The translations under genes were made by a program, and so were the position numbers. 64,000 bases of DNA from a virus: IMG/VR virus record IMGVR_UViG_3300037054_000366, positions 1-64,000 of that record. One strand, 5' to 3'. Position 1 is the stretch's first letter. Each line of letters opens with the position of its first letter. Shown piece by piece: positions 44,368-51,425 of this stretch. The notes beneath the pieces are model-generated. The model did no database searches. It was not told the DNA's origin and saw only the letters and a program-made list of their open reading frames with translations.

Positions 44368-44783
44368 TCAACCTTGCAAGGCATTTTGACCGTGAACACC
44401 CCGTGGCTGACCCAGAGGTTCAGGAGACCGTCAGGGCTGAACTGACGGAGGCGGGAGTCAAGATAGAGGAGCACGAGTTCCTGCTCGATAGTTGCGGGGA
44501 AGTCCCCACCTCTATTATGGGAGTGGCGTGTCACTGGAGTTTCAGACGGGCGTGGTACTACTGGGTCGCCAAGGGGCCTGGAATCCCCGTGGAGTGGGCC
44601 GAGGATTTCAACAAGCGATGGGGGAAGGAAGTAAGGGCAGAGGGAGATTGTGGATGCCGTGGGCCACTGTTCTGGAACGAGGGCTTTGGGACGGGAAATT
44701 ACCACATCGATTCCCAAGCCGGTCTGAGTGCTTTTGTAGAACTTTTGAAGCTGATTCACGTTCCCAGGAAAAAAGAAGACTGA
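44364..44783 (+). CDS. hypothetical protein, 139 aa
   Basis: ATGA-type overlap. Contains WSFRRAWYYWVAKGPGIPVEWAEDFNKRWGKEVRAEGDCGCRGP and an LLKLIHVP end, a pattern seen in uncharacterised phage proteins with conserved Trp/Arg and Cys. Last protein gene before the tRNA cluster. Confidence 0.6.
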   Translation: MINLARHFDREHPVADPEVQETVRAELTEAGVKIEEHEFLLDSCGEVPTSIMGVACHWSFRRAWYYWVAKGPGIPVEWAEDFNKRWGKEVRAEGDCGCRGPLFWNEGFGTGNYHIDSQAGLSAFVELLKLIHVPRKKED

Positions 44784-44820
44784 GGATTCGAAATATCGAG
44801 TATCATCTATACAGAGCACT

Positions 44821-44895
44821 GCGGGTATGATGTAATGGTCAGCCTGAAACCTTGCCATGGTTTACGAAGGAGTTCGATTCTCCTTACCCGCTCCA
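44821..44895 (+). tRNA. tRNA-Gly, anticodon GCC
   Basis: Acceptor GCGGGTA/TACCCGC, anticodon stem AAACC/GGTTT with loop TTGCCAT (GCC at 34-36), T-arm AGGAG-TTCGATT-CTCCT, discriminator T and encoded CCA. The D-stem is weak. First tRNA of the cluster. Confidence 0.85.
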
Positions 44896-44913
44896 GTTCC
44901 AGATCTTTCTCAT

Positions 44914-45031
44914 TTAGACTCTAACAGCACCACCTATCTCAAACTGCGATTTGTGGGTTCGATTCCCACCTCTGCGCCTTGCGCGGAGTGGCCAAACTGG
45001 AAAAGGCAGCAGTCCCGAAATACGAGTCTAG
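44914..45031 (+). tRNA. candidate circularly permuted tRNA (3' half before 5' half)
   Basis: The 3' half comes first: anticodon 3' strand ACTGC (44943-44947), 5-nt variable GATTT, T-arm GTGGG-TTCGATT-CCCAC, acceptor 3' strand CTCTGCG (44970-44976). After CCTTG the 5' half follows: acceptor CGCGGAG (44982-44988), TG, D-arm GCC-AAACTGGAAAA-GGC, A, anticodon 5' strand GCAGT (45009-45013). Acceptor (7-8 bp) and anticodon stem (5 bp) pair perfectly only in permuted order, and flanks TTAGACTC (44914-44921) and GAGTCTAG (45024-45031) extend the anticodon arm by 8 bp. All canonical spacings hold. The anticodon depends on the joining site. Confidence 0.7.
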
Positions 45032-45038
45032 TTTTATA

Positions 45039-45115
45039 TATCCGGATGCCTGGAGTGGTATCAGGTCTCTGTCACATGGAGAAACACGTGGGTTCAAATC
45101 CCACTCCGGATACCA
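45039..45115 (+). tRNA. tRNA-Val, anticodon CAC
   Basis: Acceptor TATCCGG/CCGGATA + CCA, D-stem GCCT/AGGT, anticodon stem TCTCT/GGAGA with loop GTCACAT (CAC), T-arm GTGGG-TTCAAAT-CCCAC. Starts 7 nt after the permuted tRNA. Confidence 0.75.
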
Positions 45116-45116
45116 T

Positions 45117-45192
45117 GCACCCGTAACTCAGCGGACAGAGTGGTTGGCTTCGAACCAACTGGTCGGGGGTTCGATCCCCTCCGGGTGTACCA
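45117..45192 (+). tRNA. tRNA-Arg, anticodon TCG
   Basis: Acceptor GCACCCG/CGGGTGT, D-stem ACTC/GAGT, anticodon stem GTTGG/CCAAC with loop CTTCGAA (TCG), T-arm GGGGG-TTCGATC-CCCTC, encoded ACCA. Confidence 0.9.
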
Positions 45193-45195
45193 AAT

Positions 45196-45270
45196 GCCCA
45201 AGTAGTGATAACGGTAGCACGAAGGTTTCGTACTCCTTCAGAGACGGTTCGATTCCGTTCTTGGGCTCCA
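45196..45270 (+). tRNA. tRNA-Thr, anticodon CGT
   Basis: Acceptor GCCCAAG/CTTGGGC + TCCA, D-stem GTG/CAC, anticodon arm AAGGT-TTCGTAC-TCCTT (one mismatch at the loop end; CGT), T-arm GACGG-TTCGATT-CCGTT. Confidence 0.8.
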
Positions 45271-45286
45271 TTTAAAGGATCAACGC

Positions 45287-45541
45287 ATGAGTCAAGAGGA
45301 TAAGCATCAGCACATCATCCAGCGTCTCACCTGTCTTAAGGACTCTTCATTGATCCAGACGGGAATGACGCTGGATTTGTATCAGCGAGAGGGGACGGAT
45401 CGAAGTGTCTTCTTTGTCAAGATCCCGGCTCTGGCTGATCAACTTTTCGAGGTGTTCGACAACCATCATGGTTTTTCCTTTGAAGAATGTCGAGCATACA
45501 TTCGAATTGTGCTAGGTATTAAGGAGCAGCCCTTTGACTAA
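45287..45541 (+). CDS. hypothetical protein, 84 aa
   Basis: AAAGGATCAACGC precedes ATG 45287, 16 nt after the tRNA-Thr CCA. Alpha/beta (DKHQHIIQRLTCLKD, SVFFVKIPALADQLFEVF). Overlaps the PTH2 gene by 8 nt. Confidence 0.55.
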   Translation: MSQEDKHQHIIQRLTCLKDSSLIQTGMTLDLYQREGTDRSVFFVKIPALADQLFEVFDNHHGFSFEECRAYIRIVLGIKEQPFD

Positions 45542-45929
45542 ACAAATGATTGTAATGCGAAAAGATCTCAATATGCGTAAGGGCAAGATGGTGGCTCAGG
45601 GGGCTCATGCCTCTGTGGCTGTTTTGCTAAACGCCGGAGAGTTCGGTGGCGATGGTCCCGTTGATTTTACCCTTCATTTCGAAACTGAAGATGATCCACT
45701 TTACTGTTGGATAAGGGGGTTATTCACCAAAATTTGTGTTTCCGTAGACTCCGAGGAAGAGCTTATGGAAGTATACGGCAAAGCTAAAGAAGCAGGCTTG
45801 CTCTGCACTCTCATAACCGACTGTGGTCTGACCGAGTTCAACGGAGTGCCAACCAAAACTTGCTGTGCGATAGGACCGGCCACTGATGAACAACTTCAGC
45901 CAATCACCGGACACCTCAAACTTCTGTAA
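45534..45929 (+). CDS. pth2: peptidyl-tRNA hydrolase 2 family protein, 131 aa
   Basis: MTKQMIVMRKDLNMRKGKMVAQGAHASVAVLL is the Pth2 signature (VxRxDLxMxxGKxxAQxxHA), followed by KICVSVDSEEELMEVYGKAKEAGLLCTLITDCGLTEF and PTKTCCAIGP, the conserved D-AGxT-and-Gly end. Cleaves peptidyl-tRNA to recycle tRNA. It is the first full enzyme after the tRNA cluster, a functional link with phage tRNAs. Normal length. Confidence 0.92.
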   Translation: MTKQMIVMRKDLNMRKGKMVAQGAHASVAVLLNAGEFGGDGPVDFTLHFETEDDPLYCWIRGLFTKICVSVDSEEELMEVYGKAKEAGLLCTLITDCGLTEFNGVPTKTCCAIGPATDEQLQPITGHLKLL

Positions 45930-45965
45930 TAAATGACTATCTGATTCCTCTTCAGAGGAACCACG

Positions 45966-46229
45966 ATGTCCACACAAGCCTATATCTTCAATGAGTATAT
46001 CTACGTTGGTGGTGAGCAGGCAGATAACAGCCAGCCTGCCGCCATTTTTATGTCTACTGGGGACTATGGGAGCTACGACAACTCTTCTCTCAAGTTTTCC
46101 CTCTACCCGTCCGCTGGGGCCTATGGGGTCATCCTGTACGTGCCGTTGCCGGTTGTCGCCTCCATGGTCAGCACTGGAGTCATCGGCACCACTGCGGGGC
46201 TCACAGGCAGCCTACCGACCCCTCATTAA
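45966..46229 (+). CDS. hypothetical protein, 87 aa
   Basis: AGAGGAACCACG precedes ATG 45966. MSTQAYIFNEYIYVGGEQADNS...: Gly/Ser/Tyr-rich beta strands and a short helix (LPVVASMVSTGVIG). Similar in style to the 39789/40035 pair. Unknown; possible virion decoration. Confidence 0.55.
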   Translation: MSTQAYIFNEYIYVGGEQADNSQPAAIFMSTGDYGSYDNSSLKFSLYPSAGAYGVILYVPLPVVASMVSTGVIGTTAGLTGSLPTPH

Positions 46230-46240
46230 GGCTAGTTCAG

Positions 46241-46840
46241 ATGAAACGGATCAGAGCACACTTCTCAGCTAGGCTCCTGGCTGCCCCAATTGAAGGGGAT
46301 TTGCCAATTGAGGATGAAGAGGATAAGCAGGAGTTCAGTGGCAAGGATACGAGCCTAACTCCGGCTCAAATGAAGAATAGTGTTCCGGCTTTATTCAACA
46401 AAATCCCTTGGCAATCTAGGATCCGAGTGTTTGACATCGGAGCAGGTAAACCATTGATGGCTGACGCACTTAAGCAGTGGTTCGAACTCAAGGACATCAC
46501 CTACCTCCCCTATGACAAGTTCAATGGTGAGTCGTACAACTTTGAAACTGTAAATCAGATTCGAAGGGGTAAGGCAGATGTGGCGACTGCTTCTAATCTA
46601 CTCAATGTCATTGCTGAACCCAAGAGCCGTTTAACTGTCTACAAACAGATGTATAATGCACTTAAGGCTGGTGGAAAATTCTACATCTCTGTCTACTATG
46701 ATCCAAATAGACGTCCAGGGCAATCCGGCAAGGACAAATGGCAGAACCACATTCCCGCCAAAGCGTATCTCGAAGAGGTTCAGACCGTCTTCCCTGATGC
46801 TAGAATCCAGAACGGCCTGATCACCGGGACCAAGATCTGA
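46241..46840 (+). CDS. SAM-dependent methyltransferase-fold protein, 199 aa
   Basis: After ~60 variable residues (a start MKRIRAHFSARLLAA recurring in phage proteins), the class I methyltransferase order follows: RVFDIGAGKPLMADAL (motif I), YLPYDKFN (acidic end of beta 2), VATASNLLNVI (motif IV region) and AGGKFYISVYYD (motif post). No DNA-specific motif, so substrate unknown. Confidence 0.78.
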   Translation: MKRIRAHFSARLLAAPIEGDLPIEDEEDKQEFSGKDTSLTPAQMKNSVPALFNKIPWQSRIRVFDIGAGKPLMADALKQWFELKDITYLPYDKFNGESYNFETVNQIRRGKADVATASNLLNVIAEPKSRLTVYKQMYNALKAGGKFYISVYYDPNRRPGQSGKDKWQNHIPAKAYLEEVQTVFPDARIQNGLITGTKI

Positions 46841-46872
46841 GTAATAATCCTTGAGGGGTCTCAGGGAGCAAC

Positions 46873-47256
46873 ATGGTATCAGAGAAGTATATAAGTATCC
46901 AGGAGGCCAAATACCTTCTGGCTAAACATGTTCCTACGGTGATGGGAGCGTTGATGCTTGAGCGGTTCGAACTGCACCCGCAGAGCCTATATGGAATGGC
47001 GGAAATGGTGATCAGCTACTACTCAATCCTGACCCACAAGCTCTACGGATTCAGCCAGCCGGTAGAATATGAGATGATCAAAAACAGACCGGATCTGGTG
47101 AAATACTACCTGGACCGAGTGTTTGAACACATCTTCCACGATCTATATCAGAAGGAGATGGAGGACCAGGAAGATCTCCTTCTAAAACGAGTGGAGAACG
47201 AGGTTGCGAGGGAACTTGAGGAGAGGATGGGGGCACCGCTTGAATCTGGACAGTGA
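46873..47256 (+). CDS. hypothetical helical protein, 127 aa
   Basis: CAGGGAGCAAC precedes ATG 46873. All helical (SIQEAKYLLAKHVPTVMGALMLERF...) with an acidic coiled C-terminus (EMEDQEDLLLKRVENEVARELEERM). Unrecognised. Confidence 0.55.
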   Translation: MVSEKYISIQEAKYLLAKHVPTVMGALMLERFELHPQSLYGMAEMVISYYSILTHKLYGFSQPVEYEMIKNRPDLVKYYLDRVFEHIFHDLYQKEMEDQEDLLLKRVENEVARELEERMGAPLESGQ

Positions 47257-47548
47257 CTTCGACGTTTTGCATTATGAGATTGATCTTGGCTACGGCCCCG
47301 TGAATTGGGCTGATAAGAATGCCATCATTGAGGTGCATAAGTGCCAGAACGGCTATCTAAAGCACCTCCCGTCCTTGCTTTGCAGTCTGTGCTCTCATGC
47401 CGTAACATTTCGAGTCACGATCCATGAATATGAAGCGAGGAATGAAGCAATCTGTAAATGGAGGAGATCAGAGAACATGCTATCTAAGTTCTCCTTCTCT
47501 GAGGACGAGCGCAATTTTGAAAGTCAAATGGACCTGGGTAGAAGTTAA
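47240..47548 (+). CDS. hypothetical protein with Cys pair, 102 aa (TTG start)
   Basis: No ATG fits; TTG 47240 behind GGGGGCACC gives MNLDSDFDVLHYEIDLGYG.... A CSLCSH motif near the middle and a C-terminal charged helix. Overlaps the previous gene end by 17 nt. Start uncertain. Confidence 0.45.
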   Translation: MNLDSDFDVLHYEIDLGYGPVNWADKNAIIEVHKCQNGYLKHLPSLLCSLCSHAVTFRVTIHEYEARNEAICKWRRSENMLSKFSFSEDERNFESQMDLGRS

Positions 47549-47563
47549 TCTAAAGGAGCAAGA

Positions 47564-47860
47564 ATGTTACAAGACCCAAAGGAGCGGCTAGTCCAGCTTT
47601 TCATGAAACCCGTCTCTCGTGAGAAGGCTGAAGCACTTGCCCAGGCTCTGCTCGTAGACGTTGCAGAGCTTAAATTAGACGGTCTAGAATCTATGGAGCG
47701 AGTCGAACGGGCCTATGAGGCGGGGTTCTACGATGGCAGGCATGGGACTCCGTGTGAGCAGATTGAGGCTCAAAATGAGGCAGAGAACGCTAAGTTTGAG
47801 TTGAACTACCTGAAGGTTGCCCTAGAAAAAAGAGGGATTCCTCTCCCCGAATCCTTCTAG
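47564..47860 (+). CDS. hypothetical helical protein, 98 aa
   Basis: AAAGGAGCAAGA precedes ATG 47564. SREKAEALAQALLVDVAELK..., YEAGFYDGRHGTPCEQ (the AYxAGFxDG motif of small phage proteins) and a C-terminal coil. Stop is TAG. Confidence 0.58.
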   Translation: MLQDPKERLVQLFMKPVSREKAEALAQALLVDVAELKLDGLESMERVERAYEAGFYDGRHGTPCEQIEAQNEAENAKFELNYLKVALEKRGIPLPESF

Positions 47861-47905
47861 CCGGTAGGCTGAAAAATAACTTCGCTTCTCTCTAGTGGAG
47901 AAGCC

Positions 47906-48574
47906 ATGAAATCACCCCTTTTTGAAAAGAGTAAAACTGCCATTCAAGTCGAATATGAATTTAGCACGACCCAAGCCATCTATGATGGAGCCACTACCAG
48001 AGATTTACTAGATTTTATACACAACACAATTCAGGATGAAGATGTGTATGTGGATGAAACGGATGGAATCAAAGGCAAGGAACGTAAGCCTCATATTACT
48101 CTGCTTTACGGAATCAGAGAACGCAAACCAGATATTCCGAAGTTAGAGCAGCTAATTCAGAACCACCCGGCTCTCAATCATGTAAATTGGATTGGGTTGA
48201 GTAAATTCGAATCTGTAAAGCATGATGTGTTAGTAATCCTAATCGAATCAGAAGAAGCTCAAGAACTTTTCACAGACCTAATGGCTATGTATCCGGATAA
48301 TGCAAACAGTTTTCCAGATTATCAGCCTCACACCACCCTGGCTTACTTGAAGAAGGGAATGGCGGATAAGTATATTGAGAAGTTCTTTGACTCCTTTGTG
48401 GACTCTCCGGTTCCGATCAAGCACCTAGAATTTGAGAATAATGGGGATATTGTGGTCTTCGACCCCAATTCAGCCCAGATGAAAAAGGTCATTACCGCTG
48501 CCGAGCTACTCACCAAGAAAAGAGCGGAACTGGAGCCCAAAACAGCTTACGAACGCTGGGTATCAGGTGATTAA
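47906..48574 (+). CDS. 2H phosphoesterase (2'-5' RNA ligase/Acb1-like), 222 aa
   Basis: Two HxT motifs define the family: PHITLLYGI (H63, T65) and PHTTLAYLK (H142, T144). The wording HITLLYG...HTTLAYLK is that of phage 2H proteins, among which T4 Acb1 degrades cyclic nucleotides of CBASS defence. The C-terminal ~70 residues extend beyond Acb1. Anti-CBASS or other cyclic-oligonucleotide or RNA-end activity is plausible but unproven. Terminator follows. Confidence 0.78.
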   Translation: MKSPLFEKSKTAIQVEYEFSTTQAIYDGATTRDLLDFIHNTIQDEDVYVDETDGIKGKERKPHITLLYGIRERKPDIPKLEQLIQNHPALNHVNWIGLSKFESVKHDVLVILIESEEAQELFTDLMAMYPDNANSFPDYQPHTTLAYLKKGMADKYIEKFFDSFVDSPVPIKHLEFENNGDIVVFDPNSAQMKKVITAAELLTKKRAELEPKTAYERWVSGD

Positions 48575-48575
48575 T

Positions 48576-48600
48576 AAAAAGGCCCCCGAAGGGGCCTTTA
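48576..48600. terminator. intrinsic bidirectional terminator
   Basis: AAAAAGGCCCC-CGAA-GGGGCCTTTACTTT: 6-bp GC stem with A-run and T-run, between convergent genes 47906 and 48623. Confidence 0.82.
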
Positions 48601-48622
48601 CTTTACTTTGCCTAGCAGCCTA

Positions 48623-48844
48623 TTAGGGCTTCACGACCTTGGGGACGATGGGCTTGACTTCCTTCTTCTGAGGAGCAGCCTTGACAGCAGCCTTGGGGGC
48701 TACCTTCTTTGCCTTCTTGACGGGCTTCTTTGCCTTGGGGGCTACTTTGACCACTGGGGCCTTGGAGGCGGCGGGAGCAGGGGCCTGCGCGAATGCGATG
48801 GATCCGAGGGCGAGAGCTAGAACTACGAGTGAGAGTCTCTTCAT
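48623..48844 (-). CDS. exported Lys/Ala/Pro-rich protein, 73 aa
   Basis: AAGGAGATAAT precedes minus ATG 48844. Signal peptide MKRLSLVVLALALGSIAFA|Q then a low-complexity body of APKAKKPVKKAKKVAPKA type. Very basic, disordered; might bind peptidoglycan, LPS or nucleic acid in the periplasm. Common style in some Gram-negative hosts. Confidence 0.65.
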   Translation of the reverse strand: MKRLSLVVLALALGSIAFAQAPAPAASKAPVVKVAPKAKKPVKKAKKVAPKAAVKAAPQKKEVKPIVPKVVKP

Positions 48845-49021
48845 ATTATCTCCTTAAAAGAAATGAAGTTGAGACATAGAATATGCAGGTTCCATGCCAG
48901 TCTAGTAACTTAGTAATTGCAAGGGTTACATAGCTGGGTCTTTAATTAGGTGTTGCAGGATGCCTCACATGAGGCAATCCGCATGTTCTCGACTTTTTGG
49001 TATATTTGTAAGGAGAAGGAC
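48845..49021. other. intergenic region between divergent genes
   Basis: 177 nt separating 48623 (minus) and 49022 (plus). AAGGAGAAGGAC lies before ATG 49022, and AT-rich stretches suggest promoters for both, but no class-type box pair with 19-nt spacing is evident. Confidence 0.4.
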
Positions 49022-49360
49022 ATGGATAAACCCTCAGATGTAGAAGTAATTCAAGAAAGTGTAGTAAAGTTAGGGGCCATTCTCTGTAGCAAACTGAACC
49101 TCCTGAAGGGGGTGAATGATGAGGTTATGGAGCAGATTGAAGACATTCGAACAGCCCTTGAAGCCTCCCTTGAATCTCATTCCGAGATCAGACAGAACCA
49201 GACCCAAATCCAAATGACCCAAGCGAAGTATATGACAGAGCATGAGCGAATGAATGAAAGTGTAGTAGCCATATTGGCTGGGCTAAGGGGCTCTATCAAC
49301 GGGCTAGGTGTTCAGATGAGGGAAATCAAGGGACTCCTGGAGAAAGACAGGTCAGTTTAA
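49022..49360 (+). CDS. coiled-coil protein, 112 aa
   Basis: AAGGAGAAGGAC precedes ATG 49022. MDKPSDVEVIQESVVKLGAIL..., then long heptad segments (EVMEQIEDIRTALEASLESHSEIRQ..., LGVQMREIKGLLEKD). Probably an oligomeric rod; spanin or tail-chaperone roles cannot be told apart. Confidence 0.6.
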   Translation: MDKPSDVEVIQESVVKLGAILCSKLNLLKGVNDEVMEQIEDIRTALEASLESHSEIRQNQTQIQMTQAKYMTEHERMNESVVAILAGLRGSINGLGVQMREIKGLLEKDRSV

Positions 49361-49403
49361 AAATCGTAATACCCCGTCCCTTAGTAGAATCTCGGGAGGG
49401 ATT

Positions 49404-50174
49404 ATGCACACTCCACGCTACGGCTGGCACCCAGACTTACCTGATTTCCGTGACTTCCGTTTAACTGCGGCAGCCGCACACACGACCACCCCAGATGTGC
49501 TGGATCTCCGTCCAAAGATGCCCGTGGTTTACGACCAGGGTGATTTAGGAAGCTGCACTGGTAACTCTAGTGCCGCTGCATTCGAGTACGATTTGATTAG
49601 GCAAGGATTGCCTAGCTGGACTCCAAGTCGTCTGGGCATCTACTATGATGAACGAGTCCTTGAAGGGACTGTCAGCACAGATGCGGGGGCACAAATTCGT
49701 GATGCTGTCAAAGTCCTAGCCACGAATGGGGCCGCACCTGAGACTTTGTGGCCTTATGTCCCAGCAAATTTCGCTATGGCCCCTCCGGCTGTCTATGTGA
49801 AGACGGCTGCTCAGGACTTAGCCCTCCAGTATGCCCGTGTCGATCAATCTCAGCTTGGAATTGAAGGATGCCTGTCTAAGGGCTATCCGGTTATTTTCGG
49901 GTTTACCGTATACTCTTCATTTGAATCAGAGGCCGTAGCACGGACAGGGGTCATGCCGATGCCCTCCTCCAAGGAAAAATGCTTAGGGGGCCACGCAGTG
50001 CTTTGTGTCGGCTACGAGCGTTCCAAGCGGATGTTCATTATCCGTAACTCATGGGGAGTGGGGTGGGGGGATAAGGGATACTTCTATATGCCTTATAACT
50101 ACCTACTCAACGCTAACCTAGCTGATGACCTTTGGGCTCTCTACACGGTCGAAGAGGCAGGTAAGCAAGCCTAG
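49404..50174 (+). CDS. papain-family (C1) cysteine protease, 256 aa
   Basis: CGGGAGGGATT precedes ATG 49404. Catalytic layout intact: oxyanion Gln45 and Cys51 in DQGDLGSCTGNSSAAAFE, His197 in GGHAVLCVGYE, Asn215 in IIRNSWGVGWGDKGYFYMPYNYL. No signal peptide. Phage C1 proteases are seen in large genomes and are thought to process virion proteins or act on host proteins; it lies upstream of Dps-like and lysis genes. Confidence 0.92.
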   Translation: MHTPRYGWHPDLPDFRDFRLTAAAAHTTTPDVLDLRPKMPVVYDQGDLGSCTGNSSAAAFEYDLIRQGLPSWTPSRLGIYYDERVLEGTVSTDAGAQIRDAVKVLATNGAAPETLWPYVPANFAMAPPAVYVKTAAQDLALQYARVDQSQLGIEGCLSKGYPVIFGFTVYSSFESEAVARTGVMPMPSSKEKCLGGHAVLCVGYERSKRMFIIRNSWGVGWGDKGYFYMPYNYLLNANLADDLWALYTVEEAGKQA

Positions 50175-50233
50175 GATCTAGACCAGACACAGGGTGGGAA
50201 AGTGACTATTCACTTCTAGAAGTGGAGGCTGTT

Positions 50234-50965
50234 ATGAAACAAGCCAAAGTCAATCTCGATGGAGCAGCCCTTTCTCTACTCCACCCACTAGTGAGCGGGG
50301 CCACCACCCTGGCTCTACGCTGCCGTGAGGCACACTGGAATGTCAAGGGACCAAATTTCGGTCCTCTCCATGAACTGTTTGGTGACTTTTACGACTTCAT
50401 GAACGATTGGGCTGACACCCTTGCCGAACGAGTCGTTCAGCAAGGAGGAGCCGCTTGGGCTCTGGATAGCTATACGGGGCCTGGGCTCATCGGGGACGAG
50501 AAGTTTCTACTGGAAAATATCGCTATCGCAGGGAATTCCCTGGCTACAATTGTGCATACTACTATCCCTAAGCTAGGGGACGATGAGACTAGCAAGGATG
50601 TGCTGATTGAATTTGGCCGAGAGCTTGAGAAATGGGTTTGGAAGATTGAGGCGCATCTGATGGAGTTTAAACGGTTAGGTGAGGCTAAACCTGAAACAGA
50701 AGTAGCGGAAGAGACCATCGCAGGCCCTGTTAAAGGCACTGGGCGATTCCTCACGGAGGGGGAAATCAGGGCAGCCGCACAGACCCCCACTAAAGACTTC
50801 AGCGCCATCGTAACAGCTAGATCTATTCTGGTTAAATCTGCATCAGGGCACATTTATGCATTTGATGAGAACGTGATGCCGATTTCCAAGGCAAAAGATC
50901 CTTCCGAACAGGATGAGGCTCAGCGGTGGTTACAGGAAAACTTCAATGAGGTTCTTGGCGATTGA
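50234..50965 (+). CDS. dps: Dps-like ferritin-fold protein with C-terminal extension, 243 aa
   Basis: AGTGGAGGCTGTT precedes ATG 50234. Residues ~10-155 follow Dps: LSLLHPLVSGATTLALRCREAHWNVKGPNFGPLHELFGDFYDFMNDWADTLAERVVQQGG, with the ferroxidase His/Asp/Glu pattern (AHW, LHE.F..FYD....D..AER). An extra ~85 residues (TGRFLTEGEIRAAAQTP..., an Ile/Val-rich module) are not in normal Dps. Dps protects DNA and stores iron; in a phage it may guard DNA from oxidative or Fenton damage. Confidence 0.85.
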   Translation: MKQAKVNLDGAALSLLHPLVSGATTLALRCREAHWNVKGPNFGPLHELFGDFYDFMNDWADTLAERVVQQGGAAWALDSYTGPGLIGDEKFLLENIAIAGNSLATIVHTTIPKLGDDETSKDVLIEFGRELEKWVWKIEAHLMEFKRLGEAKPETEVAEETIAGPVKGTGRFLTEGEIRAAAQTPTKDFSAIVTARSILVKSASGHIYAFDENVMPISKAKDPSEQDEAQRWLQENFNEVLGD

Positions 50966-50997
50966 CCAGAACGCAGTAACATCCCTAAGAGGCCGTA

Positions 50998-51327
50998 ATG
51001 GAAATCTCCAAGAAATCTGAATTGCTCAACCATGATTTGGTCAACATGCTCCAGACAAACGTCGAAGGGCAATTGAGTTTCAAGAATATGAACAAAATCG
51101 AGTGGAACAACCTTAGCCCAGAGTCCAAGGCCGAGTTCTTTATGAGAAATGTGTTTCACGATGGTGTGGACCCCCGCATAAAAGATCAGATTAACGGGGA
51201 AATTGACAAACGGGTAGACGTTGCAAAGAACGACCTACTCCAAAAGGTGGATAACGAAGTCCGCAACGGTGCGATGTCTGAAGTGATCAAACAACTCGTT
51301 TCAGAAATCAATTTTACGGAGATTTGA
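50998..51327 (+). CDS. hypothetical protein, 109 aa
   Basis: Starts 32 nt after Dps with AAGAGGCCGTA upstream. Acidic/Asn-rich helices (SELLNHDLVNMLQTNVEGQL, RVDVAKNDLLQKVDNEVRN). Unrecognised. Confidence 0.55.
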   Translation: MEISKKSELLNHDLVNMLQTNVEGQLSFKNMNKIEWNNLSPESKAEFFMRNVFHDGVDPRIKDQINGEIDKRVDVAKNDLLQKVDNEVRNGAMSEVIKQLVSEINFTEI

Positions 51328-51347
51328 AATAGTTTTGTATAATAATT

Positions 51348-51378
51348 GTATTCAAAACTGAACAAATCAAGGTATAAT
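51348..51378 (+). promoter_or_regulatory. phage-class promoter: GTATTC-N19-TATAAT
   Basis: GTATTC (51348-51353), 19 nt, TATAAT (51373-51378). A second TATAAT lies at 51338-51343. Drives the transglycosylase gene. Confidence 0.65.
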
Positions 51379-51425
51379 ACTAGAGCAGGGGTCGCATCCT
51401 TGCTCTTTTCCAACTAAGGAGAAAC

